Shown here in pieces: positions 13,501 to 24,865 of a stretch of DNA of 64,000 nucleotides. Numbering within the stretch: position 1 is the first letter of the stretch; every line of letters begins with the position of its first letter. The stretch is from positions 7,789,024 to 7,853,023 of the forward strand of contig QXEO01000548.1 of the NCBI GenBank assembly GCA_007115705.1. The letters are read 5' to 3'. The notes below the pieces were generated by a model, which was not told where the DNA came from, made no database searches, and worked only from the letters and a program-made list of their open reading frames with translations. The stretch comes from Dactylis glomerata (Eukaryota; Streptophyta; Magnoliopsida; Poales; Poaceae). A program made the position numbers and the translations under genes.

Positions 13501-14887
13501 TTTCTTAATGAATTATGCTAGTAGGTCAACCACTTGCAACCAACGCAGAGTGTTCACACATAAAAGGAAAGCACCATAGCATGATTATTGCCGTATATCA
13601 ACTCTGATAACATCTGGATCTTCTGTAGTTTGACACCAAGTACCTAGCAGGCCAGTACCAGTCTTACAGTTGTCCAAAGCTGATTCTTTCCTATGCCATA
13701 TATGTATTAGCCGTTTAACAGCTCCTGCATCTGTAATTAATGGGACTGCCGAAACGCAGCCTGATTTTATTTTTCTCTCAGATCGTTGATACTTGTGGCC
13801 ATTGCCTGTAAGGGCAAGTAACATGGTGCCTTGTGTGCAAGTTGGTAAGAACGATGCCTGGTGTGTGCTATTTTCATGGAATCGGCACCAATCTAAGGGA
13901 TCCTTTAGGTTGCTGTATATAATCTTTGCTGACATGGAAAACCTATATTTAGTTGTAGATCAAGATGCCAAAGTTTGTCAGAAAGACATTGTTGCATGTT
14001 CGCACCAGCGTTTAGGTTTTCCTACGCCAACCTCCTAAGTTTTCTTTGTTTCTGCAGATGGCATTCTTCTGGGAGGAATCCTTCTCATGTATGAGTTGCA
14101 CAATTTCTTACGGCCACTTCTGTTCCTGATGTACTCCTTTTGGATTCCTCAAATAGTCACAAATGTCATCCGGGATACAAGAAAACCCTTGCACCCTCAG
14201 TACATATTAGGCATGACTGCTACCCGGGTTGCCATCCCGCTATATATATTTGGTTGCCCTAGCAACTTCATGCGCATTGAGCCCGATAAGAAGTGGTGCA
14301 TCGCTGTGACAGTATTCATGGGTATCCAAGCAGCAGTGCTCCTGCTCCAGCATTATCTTGGTTCTCGCTGCTTCATTCCTCGCCAGGTAATTACTACTGT
14401 GATAATACCCTAACACATGCACTCTGTTCTGTTCGGTTTGGCATGCCACTTTAGCTGCCATTCATGTAGCTTATTATGTTTCTTATTCATAGTTAGTTGT
14501 ATATTGAGCTCCTGTTGATTCAATTTTAAGAGAGCTGTTTGGTAATTTGTTTTATTAGTGCCATTGCTTATCTTTTTTGGCCACAATCTCCAGATCCTCC
14601 CTGAGAAATACTGCTACCACAGGAAGGTCGAGGATAACACAAATCAGCCCATTGATTGTGTTATTTGCATGACTACAATTGATCTTACCCAAAGAACAAG
14701 TGACTACATGGTAATTGTGAAATCTCTTTCTGTGTGATGTCATAAACATGTATGCTTAAAGCGCTTACTGTCTTTCTTATTGTAGGTGGCACCTTGCGAG
14801 CATATATTCCACTCAGGATGTTTACAGCGCTGGATGGACATCAAGATGGAGTGCCCAACTTGCAGGCGCCCTCTGCCGCCAGCCTAG
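7503..14887 (+). CDS. Transmembrane RING-H2 E3 ubiquitin ligase, FLY1/FLY2 (TUL1-like)
   Basis: Exons are 7503-7664, 8243-8312, 9010-9137, 9352-9467, 11221-11281, 11607-11670, 11746-11823, 11977-12134, 12389-12448, 12554-12647, 13301-13468, 14058-14386, 14594-14710 and 14786-14887; all phases join, giving 568 residues. The order is signal peptide (about 1-30), a lumenal region with repeated 'GTWTFxG..' and 'GTITFHD' strands, a multi-pass membrane region (about 290-490), and a C-terminal RING-H2 finger CVIC..APCEHIFHSGC..CPTC. This architecture and length match Arabidopsis FLYING SAUCER 1/2, endomembrane E3 ligases related to yeast Tul1 of the Dsc complex. FLY1 is known to limit pectin methylesterification in seed mucilage; the same role here is inference. 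The start is the ATG at 7503, the first in frame that gives a signal peptide. Introns 2, 4 and 8 carry transposon insertions. Confidence 0.93.
8632..8746. mobile_element. Stowaway (Tc1/Mariner) MITE in intron 2 of the E3 ligase gene
   Basis: The 115-bp element has termini CTCCCTCCGTTACAAATTAA and its inverted counterpart ending GGAACGGAGGGAG, with TA on both sides (8630-8631, 8747-8748). Both features are diagnostic of Stowaway. Confidence 0.93.
9664..10480 (-). mobile_element. Antisense retroposon with poly(A) in intron 4 of the E3 ligase gene
   Basis: A run of about 14 T (9666-9679) is the poly(A) end of a minus-strand insertion, and a GC-rich block at 10370-10480 looks like its 5' end. 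Between them is an open minus-strand frame from about 10260 to 9699, nearly 190 residues, with no family I recognise. It may be ORF1 of a LINE or a processed copy of a host gene with its GC-rich leader. A target duplication was not found by eye, so the right border is approximate. The insertion explains why intron 4 (9468-11220) is much longer than its neighbours. Confidence 0.5.
12168..12327. mobile_element. Stowaway MITE in intron 8 of the E3 ligase gene
   Basis: A 160-bp inverted-repeat element starts CTCCCTCTGTTCACTAATAT and ends in the complement AAGTGAACGGAGGGAG. It is flanked by TA at 12166-12167 and 12328-12329. The ends extend into long arms (AAGACATTTTAG / CTAAAATGTCTT). Confidence 0.92.
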
Positions 14888-15254
14888 AGGAGCAATCCTT
14901 TGTACAATATATAGTTAACAAGTAGGTAGCCCAGCTTATACAAGGTATTGCGACCTTTACATTGCTTGCTTCCCGTATCCAGAAAAGCAGGTTTGTATCC
15001 CACAAATTCAATGTTCCGTGCTTTCTTATAGGTGGGAATTGAGGTGCAATAAGGCAAGGCTGCAATCATGATTGATTTCGCAAAGTTAACTGTAGAAATT
15101 TGTGCTTTCAGTTTCAGGTCCTGTGTTGTACAAAATGTTGTTCCAAGTATTGCATGGAGAAATCTTCCTTAGCCCTGCATCTCACATTACCATCTTACAT
15201 GCCTATTTCTTCAGCACCAGTAATCTTGTTCCAGAGTGCAGCCTTTTGGAGCAA

Positions 15255-15586
15255 GGGCTACAGGTAGCCTGTTAAATTTTAAAAACGATCTGAAAAAATC
15301 TGGTTATACTCTACCCGTGTGCAAATTTTCAATACGAAATATATTTTATTTTAGGCTCAGCAAAATGACAAAAGTGCAGATCTAGGTGTGGTGAACAGTA
15401 CAAAATTCAGAACTTCTAAAATTTGTCAGATTTGCCGTTTTTGCAGAATATGGAATCCAAGGTATTTCACATTGAAAATTTGCATGCTCATAGTGTACAT
15501 CGTTGACTACCCATCTTTTTTGGGTTATTTTGAAACTTTGAAATCTAGATTCTGAATTTTGAAAAATATCAGGCTATCTGTAGCCC
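15255..15586. mobile_element. Inverted-repeat element (unclassified MITE)
   Basis: The left end GGGCTACAGGTAGCCTG and the right end CAGGCTATCTGTAGCCC are inverted copies with one mismatch over 17 bases, enclosing 332 bp of AT-rich DNA. No clean target duplication was found, so the superfamily is open; a Mutator-like or degenerate element is possible. Confidence 0.55.
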
Positions 15587-16746
15587 ATGCGCAAAAGCGG
15601 ATTTTCGTGTGCTGAAAGGTGTTCCCATAGCTAAAAATGGAGCAAGTGTGTATAAGTCGTTACATGTAAAATAACACAAGAATACGTATTTTATGTCATA
15701 TTTTTGTAAACAATAAAATTTATGTCATGTCTATTTTTTCTTATGTTCTTGATTTTCGAAGTAAGAAAAAATGTACATGACATAAAAATCATTTACATCT
15801 TCATAAAATGGAGTCAAATAGCGTGACCCTAAACTCGGTAAAATTTTGAGGTAGTGACTTTTCAATAAATCTGGATGTACACTATTTATTCTAATTTTTT
15901 TGTTAATACCGTGATTAAGAACTGTAGGGAGTCCATGAAAACCATAACTAAAAAGTAAATGTTGTTTGTACGAACCTAATACGTGCCGAGTCTTGGTGTG
16001 ACTGAATTGATAAATACAGATATGATACTATGCATTTCCGGTGTCAGCGCTCTCAGCAGGCGTCAAATTGCCTCAGCATTAGCTTTGGTGGGGCGCACGA
16101 CATACGCTCGCTGGGCGCTTATAACTCGCCGCAACAATCGGGTGAATCCGGCCCTTGTTAACGCCGCGCCACCGTTCGGGCGCATTTATCGCCGCCGTTT
16201 CAGTGTTTGATATTGTCTGACTTTGAGCTGTACCACGACGTCTCAGCTGCATCCTGCACGACTGCCGCACTACGCCGCTACTACGGCCGCATCTTCTGCC
16301 GCTCATCTACGGCAGGTTACCCTTGTTGTTTTGAACAACTCCGGTAGGTTACCCTGTTCGCAGTTTCGCACGTGATAGACAAGGCGTGTCGTATTAGTTC
16401 CAAATTAATTGACTCAACTTTATTAAATTTTTAACAAAGTTTAGTTAATTAATTTGAAACAGCGGTACAAGTTTTCTCACTAAACCTAAACAAGGCATGA
16501 CCAATCTGAAACATAAATTTCCAAACTAAACCAAACGGTACTAGCAGGGAGAAATTCTCGCACTTTTAACCGTCCGTGTTACGTACTACGGGACATTAAT
16601 TCCCACGTCCATCCAAAATTCTGGGGAGCGGCTCGTGACTCCCACGTGAGTTTTTTTTTTCTTCAACAGGTCTCCCCCGTGAGTTGGTGTCGTGTCGTGG
16701 CCAAGAGCATGAGCAAGAACAGCTCCCCTCCCATGCCTCCCGTGAG

Positions 16747-16851
16747 AACCGGGCAGTAGCCTGGTCGTATGTTGCTCTCAGCCAATCCTAAGTTCGAGTC
16801 TCGGGGACGGATTTATGTATCTCACGGAGTTTTCTTTTATAAAAAACGCCA
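16747..16851 (+). mobile_element. Possible tRNA-derived SINE
   Basis: A stretch resembling pol III promoter boxes is visible: an A-box-like AGTAGCCTGGTCG and, about 35 bp on, a B-box-like AAGTTCGAGTCTC, followed by a T-rich then A-rich end (TTTTCTTTTATAAAAAA). This order fits plant tRNA-related SINEs. No cloverleaf can be folded that would make it a functional tRNA gene. Confidence 0.35.
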
Positions 16852-17110
16852 TCAAGTGCTAGTGCCTGGGATGGTCTCAATAAAACAGCGGAAAAGCGAT
16901 ATACAGTGACCGCATCCACGGCCCCACCCCACAGTCACCAAAATTGTTGGAGTATTTCGATCAGTATTACTATTACTACTACTATACTAATCCAGCTCAT
17001 TCTGATTGCTCGAGCCTTTCCCGAGAGGAGAAAAAGCAAAAGAGAAATCTCGGACTGGACTGGCGTTCCAAAGGCGAGAAAGCGCCTTCTTTGAGAGGGA
17101 GGGAGGCGCG

Positions 17111-20100
17111 ATGCAGCACAGATTTCTGGAGCTGTGCCTGCTGCTGCTCGCTGTCTCCGCATCCTCGGCTCTTCTCGCCGTTCTTGCCGCTGACCTTAAC
17201 AAAGGTAGCCCTTTCTTGCTTCGTTTCCCCCCTTTCTAGCTTCGGAACTTGCTCTTCCTGCTGAAATCTTGCTAAATGTAGCCTAGCGCGAGACGGGGCT
17301 CGCCAAGTTTTTGCATTTATGCTGCCCCAGTCAAGAAATCCTTCCAGATTGAGTAGTTTCTGCCTACTTTAGCCCTTTGCCTACCATTTTAGGCGCTGTA
17401 AGAAGAGGTGGGTTAGATTTCTTACCTGCCCTGATTTCTTACCTTTGCCAGAAATCAGGAGCCGTTTTCGTTTCAGGCCTGCCGTTTTTAGATTTGCTTG
17501 GACATAGCTTCCCCTTCTCGTTTCGGGCTGTTGGTGCTTATTATGTTTGACGAAATGAAGAATTTCATTGCGCCTCATTCTGATTTTTTTTGGGAACTCC
17601 AACCCTTTCCATCCATTCACTCGTATGGAATGCTCTTTAGTAGTCCTGGTATTACCCTTTCTTGCTCACATCTACAATTTGGTGTGCCAAAATATGCCAT
17701 TTAAGATAAATCTGCTCAAGCTCTGGAAGTAGGCATGGGAGACTTTAGTAGGAAGAAGAGAAAGCAGCGGGCCAAGCTTTAATTCCTTTCTCTATTATTG
17801 TACTATCATGATTCAATGGATATCCTCTTGCGCCTTCTGTACAACTGAAATGGTACACTACTTTCCCTTGTAGTTCTAAATGCTTGTTTATTTTCAGAAC
17901 CATTTACCATCCGTATAAGCTGCGGGAGTTTCGACGATGTCCACACAGCGCCTACCAACACACTGTGGTACCGAGATTTTGGTTATACAGGCGGCAGGTT
18001 TGCAAATGCCACCCGCCCCAGCTTTATCGTGCCCCCGCTGAAGACTCTTCGGTATTTCCCGCTGTCTGATGGCCCTGAAAACTGTTACTACATCAATAAT
18101 GTTCCCAATGGGCACTACCAAGTTAGGCTATTCTTTGCCCTTGTTGCTGATCCCAATCTTGACAGCGAGCCAATATTTGATGTGTCTGTTGAGGGCACTC
18201 TGTTCAGTTCTATGCTTTCGGGCTGGAGCAGTGACGATGAGAAGACATTTGCGGAAGCCCTGGTTTTCGTCCAAGACTCGAGCTTGTCGGTTTGCTTCCA
18301 CAGCACAGGTCATGGGGATCCGTCGATTCTTTCTATCGAAGTTCTTCAAATAGATGATAACGCCTATAAGTTTGGTCCGCTGCGGGAAAATGGGACAGTG
18401 CTTAGAACTGCTAAAAGGTTGACATGTGGCTCTGGAAAGCCAGCTTTTGACGAAGATCTAAATGGCATCCACTGGGGTGGTGACAGGTTCTGGTTAGGGT
18501 TGAAAACTTTATCATCTAGTTCTGATGATCAAACTATATCCACTGAAAATGTTATAGCCGAGACATTGCTTGCACCGAATTTTTATCCTCAAAGCATGTA
18601 CCAATCAGCTATTGTGGGTACTGATAGGCAACCGAGCTTATCCTTTGAAATGGATGTTACTCCAAACAAGAACTACTCTGTATGGCTTCACTTTGCAGAG
18701 ATTGAGAATGGAATAACTGCAGAAGAGCAGAGGGTATTTGATGTACTATTCAATGGCGACACTGCTTTCAAGGATATTGATATAGTCCGCATGACAGGAG
18801 AGCGTTTTACTGCACTTGTTCTGAATAAAACTGTTACTGTCAGTGGGACAACACTAAAGATCACCTTGCAGCCTACTGAAGGAACACGTGCCATTGTTAG
18901 TGCGATTGAGGTGTTTGAGATCATTCCAGCTGAAATGAAGACCTTAACTGAAGAAGGTCGGTGTTTGACACCAAATTAACTTTCCTTTATTTCAAGTGAT
19001 AACAATTTTATGTTGGTAATTACGTTTGGATACCTTACTATTGGTGAACTGTATGAAAGCCACCTGATGCAGTTTTTTACATGGCATTCTTGCTTTTAAA
19101 AAGAAGATGGTTAAAAAAAATCATGTACGGAGTAGGTCATTTTCCACCATAATGAGATTTTTTTTTGCGGGGGACCATGATGAGTTGATGGTTGACAAGA
19201 CTTACGAATTAATGAATTTGCTTTTACTGAATTTAAACAAGTAGGACAGTTTTCATGTTACAGCTATTCAAAAGTTATGAGCAGAGGTCATAGTTTAGGA
19301 GATTTCTGTATTGATTCTCTCATCTGCTCGTGCTCTGTAGTGACTGCTCTGCGGACTTTAAAGGGTTCACTTGGTCTTCCTCTTCGGTTCGGCTGGAACG
19401 GCGACCCCTGTGTTCCTCAGCAGCATCCCTGGAGTGGAGTTGATTGCCAGTTTGATAACACCAAAAAGAATTGGGTCATTGATGGGCTGTATGTTCTCTA
19501 TCTCATACTGCTTTATATAACAGGAATTCGTAGTTATGACCAGCATGCTTAACGTCCTGCATCATATTCAGTTTGTTAATTTTGTGTGAAAATACCAAGG
19601 ATGCTACACAGGGACTATCTTCTTGATTATCTGAGGTTGAAAAATTAGTTTATTAGTTGGGTTTTAGTTACTTTTTTTTTTTGAAATGGGGAGCATACCC
19701 CTGGCCACTGCATCAAGCGATGCACACAGCCTTATTTATTGCATCATTCAGAATAATCAGTATAATACAATCATGGATCAGCAAGGGTTGAGACATGTAT
19801 CAACCATCTAAAAATGAAAAGCAACACTAAGCTATCCATTTTGTAGTCTATTAATATGCCGCCACCCAGTAGCCTGGAAATAGAAGTCCATCTAACGATT
19901 CTATATCATGTGTAAGACTGCCTGTTGAACAAATATCAAAATTTCAGGCCTTTCTTGCTGCATTTTGCATTCCCTTAAAATTTTCCTCCATCCCTCCCTA
20001 TGTCCCTTCTTTGAGTCTCTACACGTGTAAGACTCTTTGCTCTCTCCTGACCCCTGAAAACTTCCATTGATGGCTCATGCTGCTGCTGCGCCCACCCTGA

Positions 20101-23100
20101 TCTCCTTCTCCCATGGTGATGCGGTCATGATGCTATCGTAAGGGAAATCGTGGTGCAAAATAGCATGCTCTAGTCGGCAGATGGTTCCTTCTCTCCATCA
20201 CACCGAACATCTATCTTTGGGTGAGCATGGAATTTGCTTACTTGAACTGGCAATCTTCGGTGTTGGATACATTTCCCGGTAACCTCATGCTGGCCACCGT
20301 CTATGTTCTGACACCGGCAATTGCACACACTAGTATACGTCTTTAAGCCCTCTGACAACATTTCTCGGAGCAGCAAGGTCACGCGTGCATATAACACCTG
20401 GTGTAAAGGTTTGCGCTCCAGCCAAATGCCACCAAGATGTGCTACTGCTACATGCTTGGTAGTGATAAACCACCTTTTTATGTGTTGGCAATGACCAAGG
20501 CCGTTACAGATCAGATCTTTGTCAGAGGTTGTATTTTTCTAAAGTGGTGTGAGAGAGCAAAAGGTTGAAGAAGAGCCTTACATGTGTGTCTCACAAGGCA
20601 GTGAGAGAAGGGAGAGAAGGAGAGGAAACTTGCATAGCGGTGTGATCTTGTGGTGCTATTTAAGCGAACATTTTTTAAAAGTGCCGTGAGAGCGAAGTGG
20701 GTTAAATTTTGATATAGTTTTGCAAGAACGAATCCTTAACAATTTGTTGCATTTCCCTGTTTTAGGGCCTTACCCACACCTTTGCTTTCTTATATTCATT
20801 GCAGTTTAGTTAATTCTCCATCAATTTCAATGATTATTATTGCCAGTATTTGAACTACTACTTGAATATGCAGAGGTCTTGACAACCAAGGTTTGAGAGG
20901 AGTTATACCTAGTGACATATCTAAGCTGCAGCATCTTCAAAGCATGTAAGTATGTTTCCAAACACCAACATGAATGCATGATCATTTCAGTTGCTTACCA
21001 AGAATTTAAGTGCCATCATTATGGCTATGCTTTGATATATCTTGTAGTACTGTAACACCATTAGGGACAGTTCCTGTTAATGCATGTATTGTCATAAACC
21101 TGTGCAACATGAAGGACTGCTGGGAATGGGCTGAAGTATCTAGAAACAATTTCTTATCTTATCACTCAGATGCAAAAATCTGTATACAGAATCTGATTGC
21201 GTTGATGGGTTTCAGGTCTTATCCATAGAAATCAGCTATGCTTGTTTAATTATTACAAATACATCTAGCTATTTTTTAAACTGGTGGCAACTAGTTAATT
21301 TTTAATTTCCTCATATTTTAGATGTGTTTGAATTTTCCATGATTAACAATTTCAACTATAGCATGAATCTTTTGGATGATTTCTGGTCTGACATGCTGAA
21401 AGCAAATTAAGTTTAAACCTTTTATTACGCAATGGTTAGGACCCATCTGGAATGTGGGAATTCTAAAGGAATCATGTGGGATTCATACTCTTCCTGCAAA
21501 ATTCCCACTGCAAATAGGCTTATTTTTGTTGCATAAGAGAATTAAGTGGGAATATGTGCATGTTTGAGTTGTATGGATGTGGTACAAATCAGATATAAAC
21601 CTAAATTTAAGGATATCATTTTGACGGAATCTAAATGTAGTTACTTGCATTTCTTATTATCTTAAGAAAGATTGGCACTTTTATTTTGGGCTGACAGAGT
21701 TAAATTCCCGTTTGGTCAAGCAGAAACTTTAGCGGTAATAGCATAAAGGGCAATATTCCATTGTCTTTGGATACCATCTCAGGGCTGCGAGTACTGTAAG
21801 TTCTCTTTAACAGTGATATTTATGTTCATCCTTTCAAGGGCAAGCATAATGTTCATTATGTTTTATTGATGTGTTATGTCAATTATGTTGGATAGCTTGA
21901 AATGTTTATGTTAAATAGCTTGAAATGTTTATGTTAAATACTCTGTAGCTTGAAATGTTTATGTTAAACATACATAACATTAGAATGAGTGATTTCAGAA
22001 TGTTGATTGCACAGTGTGCTTAGAATTGTCAATATTTCTGGTCCTTTATTTTAATTGGAAAATTTCAGGTCTCTTATTTCCTGGTCTGTGCAGATCTGTA
22101 TGTCATACTTTTAGAAACTTTAACATCTTCTCTACACCCTAGAAATTAACTGTTGTTGTAAACTTAGCATTCAGTTCATGTCATTGCAGATCACCTGTTT
22201 TTCAGATCTGATTCAGCATAAATATTTTCCTCTTTTAGAATTACATTCAAGCATTGAGAAGTCCCAGTGTTTACTTAATCCTTATTTTATCATCATATTT
22301 GTAGAGATCTGTCATACAACGAGCTCAATGGTTCTATCCCGGAGAGCCTTGGTGAGCTGACATCATTGCAGATACTGTGAGGGCACTAATTGCGCATGTT
22401 CTTCTGTTTGAGATCTATAGTGCTTCCTGCCCCTTAACTAGAAATAATCTTAATGCAGGAATCTAAATGGCAATGATCTTTCAGGAAGGGTTCCAGCCAC
22501 TCTGGGAGGAAGACCTTTACACAGAGTTAGATTCAAGTAAGAACCCACATCATTTGTTACTACAGATAGTTTGTACTCCAGTAGTTGCATTCTCCACATG
22601 CATAGCAGCTTAAATCCCAATCTAGATGCACATTTGAGTTTTTATTTATCTTAATACTACTTGAATGGTAGGGAAGCTTACAAACTGTTCAAATGATAGC
22701 TTTACAGACAATGATGGGTTGTGTGGGATTCCTGGTTTACGTGAGTGTGGCCCTCATTTATCTGTGGCTGCAAAGATTGGCATGGCTTTTGGGGTGCTGG
22801 TAGCTTTTCTGTTGCTAGTTGTATTTGCGGCATGCTGGTGGAAAAGGAGGCAGAACATTATCCGTGGCCAGAAACTAGCTGCAGGTAAGAAGCTACAATA
22901 AATCTTTGAAATCTCAATGCAGATTGTGTACACATTTGTTTTGACATAAGGAACTGCACTTGGTGTTTCCCCCTTTTTGCAGCAAGGGAAGCTCCTTACG
23001 CTAAATCGAGGACCCATTTTACACGGGAAGTGCAAATGGGTAAGCCTCACCGCCCACACGAAAGCTCTCGAGGCGGCAACAGTGAAATCTCACCACATTT

Positions 23101-23110
23101 GCTTTCCTAG
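17111..23110 (+). CDS. Malectin-like/LRR receptor-like protein without kinase (RLP4 type)
   Basis: Exons are 17111-17204, 17898-18956, 19341-19488, 20874-20945, 21724-21795, 22305-22376, 22459-22536, 22700-22884 and 22983-23110, giving 635 residues. The order is signal peptide (1-27), malectin-like domain from about residue 32 to 380 (ISCGSFDD.., LWYRDFGYTGGRFAN, the second half with NKNYSVWLHFAEIE), a linker with WNGDPCVPQQHPWSGVDC, four leucine-rich repeats of 24 residues, FTDNDGLCGIPGLRECG, one membrane helix (IGMAFGVLVAFLLLVVFAAC), and a basic tail of about 50 residues. There is no kinase domain. This is the plan of Arabidopsis RLP4 and its relatives, located at the plasma membrane/cell wall; the ligand is unknown. 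Three LRRs are each encoded by a 72-bp exon in the same phase. The acceptor at 22698-22699 was chosen because only it restores phase and the N-F-T-D-N motif. Confidence 0.92.
19672..19830 (-). mobile_element. 3' end of a LINE-like retroposon in intron 3 of the RLP4-like gene
   Basis: A T run at 19672-19682 followed by GAAATGGGGAGCATACCCCT and 'ctgcatcaa' is the same tail seen at 55452, where adjoining sequence codes for LINE ORF2. The insertion is therefore a minus-strand, probably 5'-truncated LINE; its far border within the 1.38-kb intron could not be fixed. Confidence 0.55.
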
Positions 23111-23249
23111 TCACTTGCCACCAATATACTGCTCCATTGTGCATTCTCTCCGGTATGCTCAGTTAATGTTTGCTGTCAGCAGCTTGAGTTATAAGACAAT
23201 TGTACATACTAGGTCAGGATGGTGTATATACTCCCTTTTTTCCCTCTAA

Positions 23250-23462
23250 GGGCATCTACAACGGGGCGCTTATGCCCAGGTGCTAGGAAAAAAATACCTG
23301 CCGTTTTGCTCTATTCGTGGCCGTTTTGATAGAGTCGACGCTTAATTAAGAGCCGGACGCTTAAGTTTCAGTGCAAAATAAGCCTGCTGGGCTCCCGGCG
23401 CTTAATTGCATGGAGTAACTGCCCCCGTAAGCGCCCAGGCATGGCTACCAGTGTACATGCCC
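23250..23462. mobile_element. Tourist/Harbinger-type MITE just downstream of the RLP4-like gene
   Basis: Termini GGGCATCTACAACGGGG (left) and the complement of GGGCATGTACACTGG (right) enclose 213 bp, with the trinucleotide TAA at 23247-23249 and 23463-23465. A TAA/TTA duplication and GGGC ends fit Harbinger/Tourist elements. It starts 140 bp after the stop codon, so it may be part of the transcript's 3' end. Confidence 0.75.
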
Positions 23463-23984
23463 TAAATATTAAGTCAGGGAGTGTTGTCAAATGAAATGAT
23501 CCAGATCATCCTTTTTGTAGCTGATAGAACAATTCTATACTAACTTCATTAAATTCGCCGTGTATGCTAGCTGACAGATATATTATTAAGGTGCTGGTTT
23601 TTTTTACGCTAGCGAAATGCATATTCAGGAGGAGAGCTGTTGTGAGCTAAAGCTAAAATTCCGCGTGGTCTCTAGTACTCTGTAACGTTAAAATCAGCAT
23701 CGTTCCAAAGTTCTGTCGACAATATGATCGATATTGCAAGTAAATATAGATAGAGTTGCTATACAGGTATCTCAGGACAAAATATACCTTTTTTTGGATT
23801 AAAAAGCAGTATAAGGTATGCAGAACCAAAGCAATACTCCCCAGTGGCATACGCATGTTGCACGCCTTACATAACAGCCATCGTACTGATCTCAAGACCT
23901 CACCAGGATGTCACGATGTTGCTTATTTGCTTGGCTCATGAAGGGAGTAGCAGGCACCAGCCATATTTTGCTGGAATCACCGAA

Positions 23985-24865
23985 TCAGTGCGCCATACCT
24001 GGGATGCTAACCCACTCCAGGTGCAGGACCAGCTCGCCGGTCTCGGTGTTCCTGAGCTTGAGGAAGATGTCCTGGGTGACCTTGCCGTCCTTCCATTTGA
24101 TGTGGCTCTCGGCTGCCAAGCAGTTGTCCTTGTGAGGGTGGAGCGTCTTCACCACGGTGCCATCGGGGAGGCCGGTGTGATCCTTCTTGGCGACTTCGAC
24201 AAAGTCGAGGATGCAGAACTCCGCGTCGCCCATGCTGTCATCCTTGGTGAAAGTGTCATGGTCAAAGACATCCTGCAACGAGGATGAGAGCTTAGTTTTC
24301 TGAATCCCCGTCAGAAGCAGGCAGCACGTGTCTGAATGTCCCGCTGTCAATGGAGATGTAGATGAACTTACAATCTTAACCGGGAGCGTCATGTTTGTGA
24401 TGGAGAGGGTGAGTTCCTCGTTCCATTCTGGGTTGATGGTCTTGTATTTGATACTGGACTTTACTTTCTGCACATCACAACAAAAGAAATGGCAGGTAAA
24501 ACAGATAGGCTTTGTTGATCTGGGCCGATACGATAGTTCATGAGGATCCTTCAAGGGAGTAAAAGGTGCGCTCCGATGATACTGAAGGAACAAGATTAAT
24601 ATGAAGAAACCAAAGACATAAAATCTACTTTTTCTTCTTGCACGATCATCAAAATTGCTCAAGAAGCAAGGGGATTCACACATCTAAATTCTCCACTCCA
24701 TCCATCGTTCTCACATGATAAGGCATGTCTTAAGAATGATATACGTACCTGCTGTCCGAGGTGGATGACGACGTAGGGGTCGCTGCTGTGGGAGAGGGGG
24801 TCGCAGATGGCCAAGTTGAGGCCGCGCACCACCTTGAGCTTGAGCAGCCCGAGCAGGCACTCCAT
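23985..24865 (-). CDS. Single C2-domain protein, CAR (C2-domain ABA-related) type
   Basis: Minus-strand exons are 24749-24865 (39 codons), 24372-24467 (32 codons) and 23985-24272 (95 codons plus stop), 166 residues in total, the usual CAR length. The protein is essentially one C2 domain: LLKLKVVRGLNLAICDPLSHSSDPYVVIHLGQQ, then NPEWNEELTLSI, then DVFDHDTFTKDDSMGDAEF, with the acidic residues that bind calcium (D22, D29, and the DHD..DD loop). It ends with the plant-specific WKDGKVTQDIFLKLRNTETGE and a hydrophobic strand. In Arabidopsis, CAR proteins bind phospholipids in a calcium-dependent way and help bring ABA receptors to the plasma membrane; the same job here is inferred from family. ArfGAP AGD12-type proteins share this domain but are longer. 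No defect is visible. Confidence 0.9.

Larger units (their letters stand above)
14888..17110. other. Intergenic DNA between the E3 ligase and RLP4-like genes
   Basis: The first ~300 bp are the 3' untranslated region of the E3 gene. Beyond it lie an inverted-repeat element (15255-15586), a GC-rich unidentified block (16030-16370), a fold-back remnant (about 16399-16460, arms TTCCAAATTAATTGACTCAA and its near complement) and a possible SINE (16747-16851). No coding similarity was recognised. A short trinucleotide run (TAC/TTA, about 16966-16988) precedes the RLP4-like gene. Confidence 0.5.

Noticed and set aside
16747..16851. Functional tRNA gene
   Set aside because: A- and B-box-like words are present but no acceptor, D or anticodon stem pairs; kept only as a possible SINE.
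23844..24287. 147-residue plus-strand frame over the C2 gene
   Set aside because: It is the complement of C2 exon 3 and has no similarity of its own.
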